Assembly: GCA_963823735.1 (NCBI GenBank)
Contig: CAWGMO010000001.1
Coordinates: forward strand, 248,001 to 312,000
Reading direction: 5' to 3'
Length of the DNA stretch: 64,000 nucleotides
DNA from: Actinoallomurus sp963823735
GTDB lineage: Bacteria; Actinomycetota; Actinomycetes; Streptosporangiales; Streptosporangiaceae
The position numbers were made by a program, and so were the translations under genes. The notes beneath the pieces are model-generated. The model did not search any database and was not told where the DNA came from. It saw only the letters and a program-made list of their open reading frames with translations. Below are positions 42,675-50,747 of this stretch, one piece after another. How positions within the stretch are numbered: the first letter of the stretch is position 1; the number at the start of each line of letters is the position of its first letter.

Positions 42675-43055
42675 TCAGTTGCCGACCTTCTTCGAGGCGT
42701 CGCCGGCGGCCTTGGCGGCCGTACGCGCCGTGGTCTTGGCGGAGTCGGCGGCCGAACGGGCCCGGCGGACCGTCGACTTCGCCGACGCCTCGAGCTCCTG
42801 GGTGGCCTTCTGGCGGTCGACGCGGCTCACGATCTTCTTGCCTCGCTCGGCCAGCTCGTCGAAGACCTCCACCGCGCGCGAACCCACCTGGGTGACGTAC
42901 GCGACGGCGGCGCCGCCGACGTCCTTCGGGTCGGTCTTGCCCTGGAGGCGGTTGATGCGCTCGGGCACCTCGCGCAGCTTCTCGACCGCGAGGTCGCCGG
43001 CGCCTGCCGCGACGTAGAAGACCTTGGTGTCACGCAGCTTCTCGGTGATGGCCAT
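42675..43055 (-). CDS. heparin-binding hemagglutinin (HbhA)-like protein
   Basis: This is a 126-residue, highly helical and charged protein without a signal peptide. The N-terminal part (MAITEKLRDTKVFYVAAGAGDLAVEKLREVPERI) and a central coiled coil resemble mycobacterial HbhA. The C-terminal 30 residues are an Ala/Lys/Thr-rich basic tail (KTTARTAAKAAGDASKKVGN), shorter and less Lys-dense than the pathogen adhesin. In non-pathogens the family is thought to bind lipid inclusions, DNA or polyanions. Six bases after the XRE regulator and just upstream of DUF2516, the order matches mycobacterial Rv0474-hbhA-Rv0476. Confidence 0.85.
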   Translation of the reverse strand: MAITEKLRDTKVFYVAAGAGDLAVEKLREVPERINRLQGKTDPKDVGGAAVAYVTQVGSRAVEVFDELAERGKKIVSRVDRQKATQELEASAKSTVRRARSAADSAKTTARTAAKAAGDASKKVGN

Positions 43056-43061
43056 CTGTGT

Positions 43062-43448
43062 TCATCCTTCCGTCTGTGGGGTCGTTCGGTAGGCGTCTTC
43101 CAGGTCGAGTCCGCCTTCTCTGCGGAACGACTCGTAGATGTCGAGGAGCACCTGCTTCTGTCGCTCCGACAAGGCCACATCCGCGCGGATCGCGGCCTGG
43201 ACGTCTGTGTCGGTGTCTCGCTCTTCGAGGATGCCCGCTTGCACGTAGAGCACCTCGGCGGAGACGCGCAGACCTTTCGCGATCTGCTGCAGGATCTCCG
43301 CGCTCGGCTTGCGCAGCCCACGCTCGATCTGGCTCAGGTACGGGTTCGAAACACCCGTGACCTCGGCCAGCTGGCGCAGCGAGACCTTCGTCCGCTTCCG
43401 CTGCTCTCGGATGTACTCCCCAATGGAGCCGACTTTGGAAGTCGCCAT
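43062..43448 (-). CDS. XRE-family helix-turn-helix regulator
   Basis: This is a 128-residue regulator. The DNA-binding domain (about 8-65) reads IGEYIREQRKRTKVSLRQLAEVTGVSNPYLSQIERGLRKPSAEILQQIAKGL. The C-terminal helices (VALSERQKQVLLDIYESFRRE) probably mediate dimerisation or ligand sensing. It is the homologue of mycobacterial Rv0474 by sequence style and position upstream of hbhA. ATG 43448 is preferred; the frame to 43538 adds an unlikely N-terminus. It is likely to autoregulate the xre-hbhA pair. Confidence 0.92.
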   Translation of the reverse strand: MATSKVGSIGEYIREQRKRTKVSLRQLAEVTGVSNPYLSQIERGLRKPSAEILQQIAKGLRVSAEVLYVQAGILEERDTDTDVQAAIRADVALSERQKQVLLDIYESFRREGGLDLEDAYRTTPQTEG

Positions 43449-43582
43449 ATGTCTACTGTGCGTGCCGCTGCTTGCTATTGCAAGCGCAACAGCAAGCACT
43501 TCGCGGTGAGACGAGTCACAACCCGCGCCCGGAAGCACCCGCCCGTGGATCTCCTACCCATCAACGCCCTGAGCATTCAGAA

Positions 43583-44566
43583 TCAGGACACGGCGGACGC
43601 GGGAGCGGTCCACGTGTCGCACGCGGACAGCACCCGATCGCGGTAGCCGCGCGCCACCCAGCCCGCGTAGTGCTTGCCGGAACCGTGGTCGTGGCCGTCG
43701 GCGCTGTCGGGGTCGTCGCCCCGCGCGAGGACGTCGGCCATCAGCGCGTGGTACTGCGCCGCGGTCATCGGCAGCGTGTCGCGTTCGGCCGACAGGAACG
43801 CGCCGGCGAAGCACTGGGCCTGAAGCTCGATCCGGCGGCTCGCCTCCGAGCGCGAGGCGGTGCCTCCGGAGGCCATCAGCGTGTGGCCGTACTCCAGGAT
43901 GCCGGCGTCCTCCTGGACGTGGTGGCCGTACTCGTGCGCGATGACGCGCGCGTACACCGCGTAGTGCGACACGGGCTCACCGCCCGCGGTGTCCACGACG
44001 TTGGTGAGGCCGACGTACATCGTGTCGTTGGAGGGGCAGTAGAAGGCGGCGGCGCCGGGAGCCGGGTAGGAACCGCACGGGCTGCTGCCGGGCGTGGTCC
44101 AGAACACCCGCTGCGGCGGGGTGAACCCGCGCAGGCCCGCCTTGCCGAACTGCCGCTGCCAGGCGGTGTCCAGGCAGTCCGACAGGGTGTCGAGGAACGC
44201 CCGCATCGAGCCCTCGTCGTGCTCGGTGATCGCGGGCAGGCGGCATCCGGTGGCCGGGAGGGCGCCGCTGCGGTACAGCGGGCCGTTGACGGCGGCCGTA
44301 CGGCTGCCCGCCCGCAGGCGTGACCCGGAGGCGCCGGCACTGGCCGCGCGGTGTGCCCCGGCGACCGAGAACGCCACGACGGCGACCACGATCAGCGCGG
44401 CGACGCCGCCCAGCACGCTGACGACCAGGCCCGCCGCCGAACGGCGCGGACGGCTCCTCGGACGCCGGTAGCCGTAGCCGTGACGCCGGGGGTCCCACTG
44501 CTGCCGCGGTGCGCCGTACGGAGCCGGGCCGCCGCCCTGTGAGGGCGGCCTGTCTGGACCGACCAC
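43583..44566 (-). CDS. neutral zinc metallopeptidase (YpfJ-like)
   Basis: This is a 327-residue membrane-anchored protein. A Pro/Gly/Gln-rich and Arg-rich cytoplasmic N-terminus is followed by one TM (AAGLVVSVLGGVAALIVVAVVAFSV, about 45-70) and an extracellular peptidase domain with the zinc motif VIAHEYGHHVQ. FCPSNDTMYVGLTNV and AQCFAGAFLSAERD are further family signatures of Zn_peptidase_2/YpfJ proteins. Cys pairs in the exported domain may form disulfides. The biological substrate is unknown. It is divergent from a DUF2207 membrane protein. Confidence 0.9.
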   Translation of the reverse strand: MVGPDRPPSQGGGPAPYGAPRQQWDPRRHGYGYRRPRSRPRRSAAGLVVSVLGGVAALIVVAVVAFSVAGAHRAASAGASGSRLRAGSRTAAVNGPLYRSGALPATGCRLPAITEHDEGSMRAFLDTLSDCLDTAWQRQFGKAGLRGFTPPQRVFWTTPGSSPCGSYPAPGAAAFYCPSNDTMYVGLTNVVDTAGGEPVSHYAVYARVIAHEYGHHVQEDAGILEYGHTLMASGGTASRSEASRRIELQAQCFAGAFLSAERDTLPMTAAQYHALMADVLARGDDPDSADGHDHGSGKHYAGWVARGYRDRVLSACDTWTAPASAVS

Positions 44567-44725
44567 TGCGTACCGCTCCTCCCCCGCGGGGACGCACCGG
44601 CCTCGTGCGGCGAGGGGGCGACCGCGGCAAGAATCGTCTCATAGAGCAGAAACCCGCGTGTTCCAGCTTGCGTCTTACCAACTGTGCTTATTCACGGCGG
44701 CACTTGGCCGCTACGCTGTGCGCTC

Positions 44726-46372
44726 ATGCTGGCTCGCACTCGGCTGCTCGTCGCCCCCGTCGTCGCCGCCGGGCTCCTGGTCACGGCGTCTCCGGCACTC
44801 GCGGACACCCGCCAGATCGTCTCCGACTCCATCGCCCTCACGGTCAGACCGGACGGCACCCTCCAGGCGCGGGAGACGGTGACCTTCGACGGCGCCGCGC
44901 CCAACCGCGTGTTCATCAACCGCGAGCACCTCGACGACCGGCACGACCGCCGCTTCGAGATCCGCGACGTGAGCGGCGGCACCGTGCGCCAGGACGGCGA
45001 CCGTACGCTCGTCAAGCTCCCCGGAGGCGGTTCCGGGCGGCACACCGCCCAGCTCACCTACACGGTGGCGGGCGCGATCACGCCGCTGAAGGAGCGCCAG
45101 GAGCTCAGCTGGACCTCCGGCTGGGACGTCCCGGTCGCGCAGGCCGGCGTGACCGCCGAGTCCGGCGCCGCCGTGCAGAACCTCAACTGCTTCGCCGGCG
45201 AGCTGACCAGCACGATCGGGTGCACGCAGTTCTTCACGAACCACACCCACGTACAGGCCGTGTTCTCCCAGCAGGACCTCCAGCCCGGCGAGTACCTCAC
45301 GATCGTCATCGGCTACCCGACCGGCACGACCAAGGCCGAGCCGATCATCGAGGAGCGCCACACGGTCGCCACCGCTTTCACCGTGAACGGCGCCACCAGC
45401 GGCACCCTCCTCGGCCTCCTGGTCCTCCTGCTCGGCGGCGTCGCGCTGCTGCTGTCCACCCGCGGCCGCGACGCCCGCATCGTCAGCAAGAAGGCCGCCG
45501 AGGGCGACCACGCCCCCGTCGACGACGACGGCTTCGCACCGCCGGACGGCGTGCGCCCGGGCCAGATCGGCACGCTCATCGACGAGCAGGCCGACGTGAT
45601 CGACGTCACCGCCACCATCATCGACCTGGCCGTACGCGGTTACCTGCTGATCGAGGAGCTGTCCCGCGAGACGTACGGGCGCCTCGACTGGCAGCTACGG
45701 CGGCTCGACAAGCCCGCCGACGGGCTGCTGCCGTACGAGCGGATGCTGCACGACGCCCTGTTCACGGGCCGCGACGTCGTACGCCTGTCGGACCTCGACG
45801 GCACCTTCGCCGACCAGCTCTCGGCGGTACGCGTGGCGCTGTACGAGGACGTCGTACGCCAGGGCTGGTTCGCGCGGCGCCCCGACTCCGAGCGCACCCG
45901 CTGGACCAGCACCGGCACCGTGCTCGCGGCGGTCGGCCTGGTCGGCACGGTGGTGCTGGCCCTGTACACCAACCTCGCGCTGATCGGCCTGGCCGTGATC
46001 ATCGCCGGCGCCGCCCTGGCGGCGGGAGGCCGCCATATGCCGGCCAAGACGAGCCACGGCGCGACCGTACTGGCCCACACCCTCGGCTTCCGCGCCCACC
46101 TGTACCGGGGCGAGGCCCCGGACGCTCCGGCCGGCGACCGCGTCGCCCTGTTCTCCCGCTACCTGCCGTACGCGGTGGTCTTCGACTCGGTCCCCCGCTG
46201 GGCGGCGACGGTCGCGGACGTCGGGGCGGGCGCGAACGAAGAGGCCGACAACCTGTACTGGTACGAGGGCCCCGCCGAGTGGGACCTGTCGAACTTCGCC
46301 GAGTCGATGCGCAGCTTCACCCTGACGACGTCCGGCGCCATCTCCGCCTCGCGCCAGTTCCGGAGCCTGTAG
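44726..46372 (+). CDS. DUF2207 membrane protein
   Basis: This is a 548-residue protein with a signal peptide (cleavage after PALA near residue 27) and an extracellular DUF2207 beta domain (about 30-215, containing ALTVRPDGTLQARETVTFDG and two Cys in NCFAGELTSTIGCTQ). TM1 lies at about 225-245, then a long cytoplasmic region with a winged-helix-like segment (VTATIIDLAVRGYLLIEEL). A pair of TMs at about 395-440 is followed by a C-terminal predicted alpha/beta segment (RYLPYAVVFDSVPRWA). It has the typical domain order of the family, whose function is unknown. A TACGCT hexamer (44712-44717) eight bases before ATG 44726 suggests a leaderless start. Confidence 0.88.
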   Translation: MLARTRLLVAPVVAAGLLVTASPALADTRQIVSDSIALTVRPDGTLQARETVTFDGAAPNRVFINREHLDDRHDRRFEIRDVSGGTVRQDGDRTLVKLPGGGSGRHTAQLTYTVAGAITPLKERQELSWTSGWDVPVAQAGVTAESGAAVQNLNCFAGELTSTIGCTQFFTNHTHVQAVFSQQDLQPGEYLTIVIGYPTGTTKAEPIIEERHTVATAFTVNGATSGTLLGLLVLLLGGVALLLSTRGRDARIVSKKAAEGDHAPVDDDGFAPPDGVRPGQIGTLIDEQADVIDVTATIIDLAVRGYLLIEELSRETYGRLDWQLRRLDKPADGLLPYERMLHDALFTGRDVVRLSDLDGTFADQLSAVRVALYEDVVRQGWFARRPDSERTRWTSTGTVLAAVGLVGTVVLALYTNLALIGLAVIIAGAALAAGGRHMPAKTSHGATVLAHTLGFRAHLYRGEAPDAPAGDRVALFSRYLPYAVVFDSVPRWAATVADVGAGANEEADNLYWYEGPAEWDLSNFAESMRSFTLTTSGAISASRQFRSL

Positions 46373-46542
46373 GCACACACGTACGGAGATAAAACCCCCG
46401 AACGTGGAAATGTCAGTTTTGTCTGAGCCTTACCTTGCCATTGTGGTGTGTGCTCACATGGGAGGGATACTGGGACTGTAGCGGATCACGAGAGCGCAGA
46501 TGATCGAGTGTCTCGTGCCATTCCTGGTGACAAGGAGACGAC

Positions 46543-46803
46543 GTGCGAATAATGAAAAGCGCCGCCGCTGGCCTGGTGACCATCGCGGCAGCCGGCACCC
46601 TGCTCGCCGGCTCCCCCGCGAGCGCCCAGGCCAGTGCCGTACCCGAAACAGGTCATTCCGCGTTCGCCCAGGCCCATACGGCCACGATCGCGACGAGTGA
46701 CCGCCGCAGGCGTCACCGTCATCGCCACTGGCGCCGTCACCACAGGTACCACTACCGCCACTACCGCCACTTCCGTCACCACCGCCACTACCGGCACTGG
46801 TAG
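46543..46803 (+). CDS. small secreted His/Arg/Tyr-rich peptide precursor
   Basis: I do not recognise a family. The 86-residue product starts at GTG 46543 with AAGGAG five bases upstream. It has a signal peptide cleaved near SPASAQASA (residue 30-32) and a short Ala/Thr spacer. The final 33 residues are 14 Arg, 12 His, 4 Tyr, 2 Trp and 1 Phe with nothing else, arranged as alternating basic/aromatic steps such as YHYRHYRHFRHHRHYRHW. The tail would be strongly cationic and could bind metals, nucleic acids, teichoic acids or membranes; histatin-like activity is only an inference. It is followed by a hairpin terminator and is monocistronic. Confidence 0.7.
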   Translation: MRIMKSAAAGLVTIAAAGTLLAGSPASAQASAVPETGHSAFAQAHTATIATSDRRRRHRHRHWRRHHRYHYRHYRHFRHHRHYRHW

Positions 46804-46874
46804 CGGGAGCCGAGCCGACGGCCGGAGAAAGGCCCTTACGAAAGGCCTTTACGTGACAATTATCCGGCCGTCCA

Positions 46875-46901
46875 CCGGGCGCCATAATGACCGGCGCCCG
46901 G
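46875..46901. terminator. terminator hairpin between the His-rich peptide gene and asparaginase
   Basis: Nine-base perfect stem (CCGGGCGCC at 46875-46883, complement 46893-46901) with an AT-rich nine-base loop, located between convergent gene ends. A weaker AAAGGCC/GGCCTTT stem lies just upstream near 46828-46852. Confidence 0.75.
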
Positions 46902-46917
46902 TCTCGCTCGTCAAAGA

Positions 46918-47841
46918 TCAAAAGCCGATCGCGCGGATCTCGCCGACGATGTGTTCTCCGCCGTGCAAGGGCGCCGTGGCGAGATCCTCGGGTACTCCCC
47001 GCTCGCCCAGGGCGCGCATGGTCGCGACCGTCACCGGAGTGCGCGCACGCGCGGCGCCGTCGTCGATCTTGATCGCGCCCGCACGGCCGTCCGCGAAGGC
47101 GAACGCGTCGATGCCCTCGGCGCCGCCCTTGACCAGGAGGCCCGGGGTGGCGTCCATCAGCCTGCGCTCGTCGCGGCGGGTGCCCGAGGTGTACTCCGGG
47201 TGTGCACGCATGGCGTCCGCGACGCGGCGTTCGGGAGTGCCGGGCTCGGCGAGCACCAGGGCGCGGAACGCGCGGGCGACGCCGGTGAGCGTGACCGCGA
47301 ACAGCGGTGCGCCGCAGCCGTCCACGCCGGTCGCCACGACGGTGTCGCCGGTCAGCTCCTCCACGGTCGTGCGCACGGCCGCCTGGAGCGGGTGCTCCGG
47401 GTCGAGGTAGGACTCGGTCGGCCAGCCGTTGAGGACACAGGTGGTGAGCATCGCGGCGTGCTTGCCCGAGCAGTTCATCCGCAGCCGCGACTTCTCCAGT
47501 ACGGCGACGGTGTCCAGCTCGAACGGCCACTGCGGCGGGCAGAGCAGGTCGTCGGGCGACAGACCGGCCCCGGAAAGGATCTCGCGCACGCCCTCGACGT
47601 GGAAGTCCTCTCCGGAGTGGCTGGCGGCGGCCAGCGCGAGGAACTCGCGTTCCAGGCCGAGCCCGTGCCGCACCATCGCGACGGCCTGCATCGGCTTGTT
47701 GGCCGATCGGGGGAAGACCGGGTCGTCCGGCGAGCCCAGGGTCAGTACGGCGGAGCCGTCCGCGGCCAGCGCGGCGACCGAGCCGCGGTGCCGGGACTCC
47801 ACGAACCCTGAGCGTTCCACCTCGACGAGGACGGGGTTCAT
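46918..47841 (-). CDS. asparaginase (Asparaginase_II / AnsA-like family)
   Basis: This is a 307-residue cytoplasmic amidohydrolase of the rhizobial/thermolabile asparaginase II family, distinct from E. coli AnsA/B. Conserved stretches are VEVERSGFVESRHRGSVA, VFPRSANKPMQA (with the SxxK pair typical of serine beta-lactamase-like chemistry), RMNCSGKHAAML, VATGVDGCGAPLFAV and MRAHPEYTSGT. Reaction: L-asparagine to aspartate and ammonia. ATG 47841. The upstream gene in the same direction, 17 bases away, encodes a BKACE enzyme, so the two likely form a catabolic operon. Confidence 0.93.
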   Translation of the reverse strand: MNPVLVEVERSGFVESRHRGSVAALAADGSAVLTLGSPDDPVFPRSANKPMQAVAMVRHGLGLEREFLALAAASHSGEDFHVEGVREILSGAGLSPDDLLCPPQWPFELDTVAVLEKSRLRMNCSGKHAAMLTTCVLNGWPTESYLDPEHPLQAAVRTTVEELTGDTVVATGVDGCGAPLFAVTLTGVARAFRALVLAEPGTPERRVADAMRAHPEYTSGTRRDERRLMDATPGLLVKGGAEGIDAFAFADGRAGAIKIDDGAARARTPVTVATMRALGERGVPEDLATAPLHGGEHIVGEIRAIGF

Positions 47842-47858
47842 CGCTACCTCTCTGCTGT

Positions 47859-48692
47859 TCAGCGTGCCTTCACGCCCAGCAGCGACCGGGCCTCCTCAGG
47901 AGACATGGGCTCGCGCTGCGCGAGCCGCGACGCGGTGGCCGCGCGCTCGACGAGCTGCGCGTTGCCGGTCACCGGCTGCCGCCTGGCGAACGTCAGCGTA
48001 TCTTCCATGCCGACCCGCAGATGACCCCCGGCCGACAGGGCCGCGAGCAGCACCGGGAGGCTCGTACGGCCGATGCCGGTCGCCGACCACGTCGCCCCCT
48101 CGGGAAGCGCGTCGACGGCCGCGACGAGCGAGCGCGCGTCGCCCGGCATGCCGCCCGGGACGCCCATCACGAGGTCGCAGTGGACGTGCCCGCCGTACGG
48201 CTCCCCGTAGGTGTCCAGCAGCCGCCGCAGCGAGGCGACGTGCCCCAGGTCGAACAGCTCGAACTCCGGGACGATCTCCCGCTCCTGCGTGAGCCGGTAG
48301 AGGTCGGCCATGAAGGGCCAGGGGTTCATGAAGACGTCGTCGCCGAAGTTGACCGTGCCGCAGGTGAGCGAGCAGGCGTCGGGCTCGGCGTCGAGGACCC
48401 GCAGGCGCGCCTCGTACGGGTCGGTGACGGCACCGCCGGTGGAGAGCTGGACGATCAGGCCGGTGCTCTGGCGCAGGGCGGTGACGGTGTCGCGCAGGCG
48501 TACCGGATCGAGGCTCGGCCGCGCGTCGTCGTCGCGGATGTGGACGTGGATCACGGCCGCGCCGGCCTCCTGGCACTCCTTGGCCGTCTGGACCAGCTCG
48601 TCCAGGGTGACCGGAAGCGCCGGGGCGCTCGCCTTCTCGGCTTCGGCGCCCGTGGGCGCAACGGTTATCAGTGTGCTGACCATGGACAGCAT
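47859..48692 (-). CDS. BKACE family (DUF849) beta-keto acid cleavage enzyme
   Basis: This is a 277-residue zinc-dependent TIM-barrel enzyme. BKACE proteins condense a beta-keto acid with acetyl-CoA and split it into a CoA thioester and acetoacetate, as in lysine degradation (Kce). Motifs: ITVAPTGAEAEK, CQEAGAAVIHVHIRDDD with the zinc His pair HVH, LSTGGAV, CSLTCGTVNFGDDVF and VRVGMEDTLTFA-type end (here LRVGMEDTLTFARRQ). Substrate specificity is not deducible. ATG 48692 is given; ATG 48683 starts closer to the conserved strand. It probably shares a transcript with asparaginase. Confidence 0.93.
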   Translation of the reverse strand: MLSMVSTLITVAPTGAEAEKASAPALPVTLDELVQTAKECQEAGAAVIHVHIRDDDARPSLDPVRLRDTVTALRQSTGLIVQLSTGGAVTDPYEARLRVLDAEPDACSLTCGTVNFGDDVFMNPWPFMADLYRLTQEREIVPEFELFDLGHVASLRRLLDTYGEPYGGHVHCDLVMGVPGGMPGDARSLVAAVDALPEGATWSATGIGRTSLPVLLAALSAGGHLRVGMEDTLTFARRQPVTGNAQLVERAATASRLAQREPMSPEEARSLLGVKAR

Positions 48693-48789
48693 GATTTCAA
48701 GCAGAAGGCCGATTTGGCGAGAAAATCTTCACCAAATCGACCCCGGCGTATGGTGGAAGAAGGGTCGTGACTGAGGGGGGCTTGCCCTC

Positions 48790-50334
48790 ATGACCAGCTT
48801 GAACCGCCGATTGATCATCACGCTGCTGACCCTCGCCGCGCTGGCGGTCGTGCTCATCGCGATCGCCTCGGACCATACGGCCCGTCAGCTGGCGGTGGCC
48901 GCGGCGAGCGGCCTGGGCGTGGCCGCCGCGCTGTTCGCGATCTTCTTCGTGGGCCACGTGCGGCCGGCCGGGCGGGACCCGCGCCGCGACGACGACGTGA
49001 ACCGACCCGCCGAGCGGGACGACGCGGACCGACCCGCCGAGCGGGACGACGTGAACCCTCCCGCCGAGCGGGCCTGCGTGCCTCCGCGGAACGGCGTGCG
49101 GGAGACCATCGTGCTCGACCACGCCTTCAACACGATGTCCAGCTCGCTCATTGAGGCACGGGAGAAGCTGGGACGGCTCGTGGAGGAGCAGGCGGCGCTG
49201 CGCCGGGTGGCCACGCTCGTCGCGCACGGGGAGCCTCCCGCGACGATCTTCTCCGCGGTGTCGAAGGAGGTCGGCCAGGTCCTGGGCGCCGACATCACCC
49301 GCATGCTGCGGTACGAACCCGACAACGCGACGACCGTGATCGGGGTCTGGGGCGGCCCGGAGGACCTGCTGCCGCTCGACACCTGCTGGACGATCGTGGG
49401 CAGCAACATCCCGTCGATGGTGCTGGCCGCGTGCGGGCCCGCCCGCATGGACTGCTTCGACGCCGCGGTCAGCCCGCTCTGCGTCTACCTGCGGCGGCAC
49501 GGCGTCCTGTCCGGAGTCGGCACGCCGATCACGGTCAACGGCCGGTGCTGGGGCGTGATGACGGCGTTCTCGGCCCAGGACCGCCTGCTTCCGGCCGACG
49601 CCGAGACGCGCATCCGCGCCTTCACCGACCTGGCCGCCGCCGCCATCGTCAACGCGAACACCCACGCCGACCTGATCGCCTCGCGGGCGCGGATCGTCAC
49701 GGCCGCCGACGAGGCGCGGCGGCGCATCGAACGCGACCTGCACGACGGCACCCAGCAGCGGCTGGTCTCGCTCGCCATGGAGCTGCGGACGCTGGAACGG
49801 GAGGTCCCGGAGGGCGACACGCGCCTGCGGACCGGGATGGCCGAGCTCGGCCACGGTCTGGGCGAGGCGCTGGACGAGCTGCGGGAGACCGCGCGCGGTA
49901 TCCACCCGGGCAGTGTGACCAAGGTGGGCCTCGTACCGGCGATCAAGGGGCTGGCCTTCAAGTCCGCCGTCCCTGTCTCGTTCGACACCCACATCGACCG
50001 GCGGCTGCCCGACCAGGTCGCCGTCGCGGCGTACTACGTCGTCGCGGAGTCCCTGACGAACGCCGCGAAGCACTCGCACGCCACCGGGGTCGACGTGTGC
50101 GCCGAGGTCGCCGGCGGCCGCCTCCAGCTCCTCGTACGCGACGACGGCCAGGGCGGCGCGGATCCGTCGCGCGGGAGCGGTCTGACCGGGCTCGCCGACC
50201 GGATCGAGGCGCTGCACGGCACCATCGAGATCGTCAGCCCGCCCGGCGAGGGCACCCGGGCTCCAGGTCTCGCTCCCGATCACCGGCGGCTGAGGAAGAA
50301 TGCCGTCCCATGCGAGCGGTGGTCCAGCGGGTGA
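48790..50334 (+). CDS. GAF-domain histidine kinase with frameshifted C-terminus
   Basis: Two N-terminal TMs (about 8-27 and 34-55) lead to an acidic linker of three nine-residue repeats. A GAF domain follows (about 120-300, VATLVAHGEPPATIFSAVSKEVG), then the HisKA_3 phosphoacceptor helix DEARRRIERDLHDGTQQRLV and a HATPase domain with YYVVAESLTNAAKHSHAT and GSGLTGLADRIEALHG. The normal family ending GTRLQVSLPITGG followed by TGA (50291-50293) is present in the DNA but one base out of frame: an extra G in the GGG at 50258-50260 pushes the frame into an unrelated 14-residue tail that overlaps dtd. The shift is a probable sequencing error or a mild truncation. No response regulator is adjacent. 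Confidence 0.88.
   Translation: MTSLNRRLIITLLTLAALAVVLIAIASDHTARQLAVAAASGLGVAAALFAIFFVGHVRPAGRDPRRDDDVNRPAERDDADRPAERDDVNPPAERACVPPRNGVRETIVLDHAFNTMSSSLIEAREKLGRLVEEQAALRRVATLVAHGEPPATIFSAVSKEVGQVLGADITRMLRYEPDNATTVIGVWGGPEDLLPLDTCWTIVGSNIPSMVLAACGPARMDCFDAAVSPLCVYLRRHGVLSGVGTPITVNGRCWGVMTAFSAQDRLLPADAETRIRAFTDLAAAAIVNANTHADLIASRARIVTAADEARRRIERDLHDGTQQRLVSLAMELRTLEREVPEGDTRLRTGMAELGHGLGEALDELRETARGIHPGSVTKVGLVPAIKGLAFKSAVPVSFDTHIDRRLPDQVAVAAYYVVAESLTNAAKHSHATGVDVCAEVAGGRLQLLVRDDGQGGADPSRGSGLTGLADRIEALHGTIEIVSPPGEGTRAPGLAPDHRRLRKNAVPCERWSSG
48991..49071 (+). repeat. 27-bp tandem repeat, three copies, in the kinase linker
   Basis: Three consecutive 27-base units (GACGACGTGAACCGACCCGC type) at 48991-49017, 49018-49044 and 49045-49071 encode the linker repeat DDVNRPAER between the membrane helices and the GAF domain. 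Copy number may vary between strains. Confidence 0.9.
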
Positions 50335-50744
50335 GTCGTGCGAGTGTGTCCGTCGATGATCGCGTCGTGGGCGCGATCGAGGAGCCGGGCCTGATGGCCC
50401 TCGTCGGGGTGACGCACGACGACACCCCGGCACAGGCGGCACGCCTGGCCGCCAAGCTCTGGGGGCTCCGCGTCTTCGACGGCGAGAACGGCGAGGCGTC
50501 CTGTTCCGACCTGGGCGCGCCGCTGCTCGTGATCAGCCAGTTCACGCTCTACGGCGACACGCGCAAGGGCCGGCGGCCGTCCTGGATCGCCGCCGCTCCC
50601 GGCCCGGTGGCCGAGCCCCTCGTCGAGGAGGTCGTCGCGGCGCTCCGGAGGTCCGGCGCTCGCGTCGAGACCGGGAGGTTCGGCGCCGACATGAAGGTCT
50701 CGCTGGTCAACGACGGGCCGATCACCCTGGTGATCGACGTCTAG
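50310..50744 (+). CDS. dtd: D-aminoacyl-tRNA deacylase
   Basis: Dtd removes D-amino acids (and Gly from tRNA-Ala) from tRNAs. The 144-residue protein starts MRAVVQRVSRASVSVD and has the catalytic motifs LLVISQFTLYGDTRKGRRPSW (with the SQxT motif) and NDGPITLVIDV (the GP motif that enforces L-chiral rejection). Length is exactly typical. ATG 50310 lies inside the 3' end of the frameshifted kinase frame; with the frameshift corrected the kinase would stop at 50293, 16 bases before dtd. Confidence 0.97.
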   Translation: MRAVVQRVSRASVSVDDRVVGAIEEPGLMALVGVTHDDTPAQAARLAAKLWGLRVFDGENGEASCSDLGAPLLVISQFTLYGDTRKGRRPSWIAAAPGPVAEPLVEEVVAALRRSGARVETGRFGADMKVSLVNDGPITLVIDV

Positions 50745-50747
50745 GAC

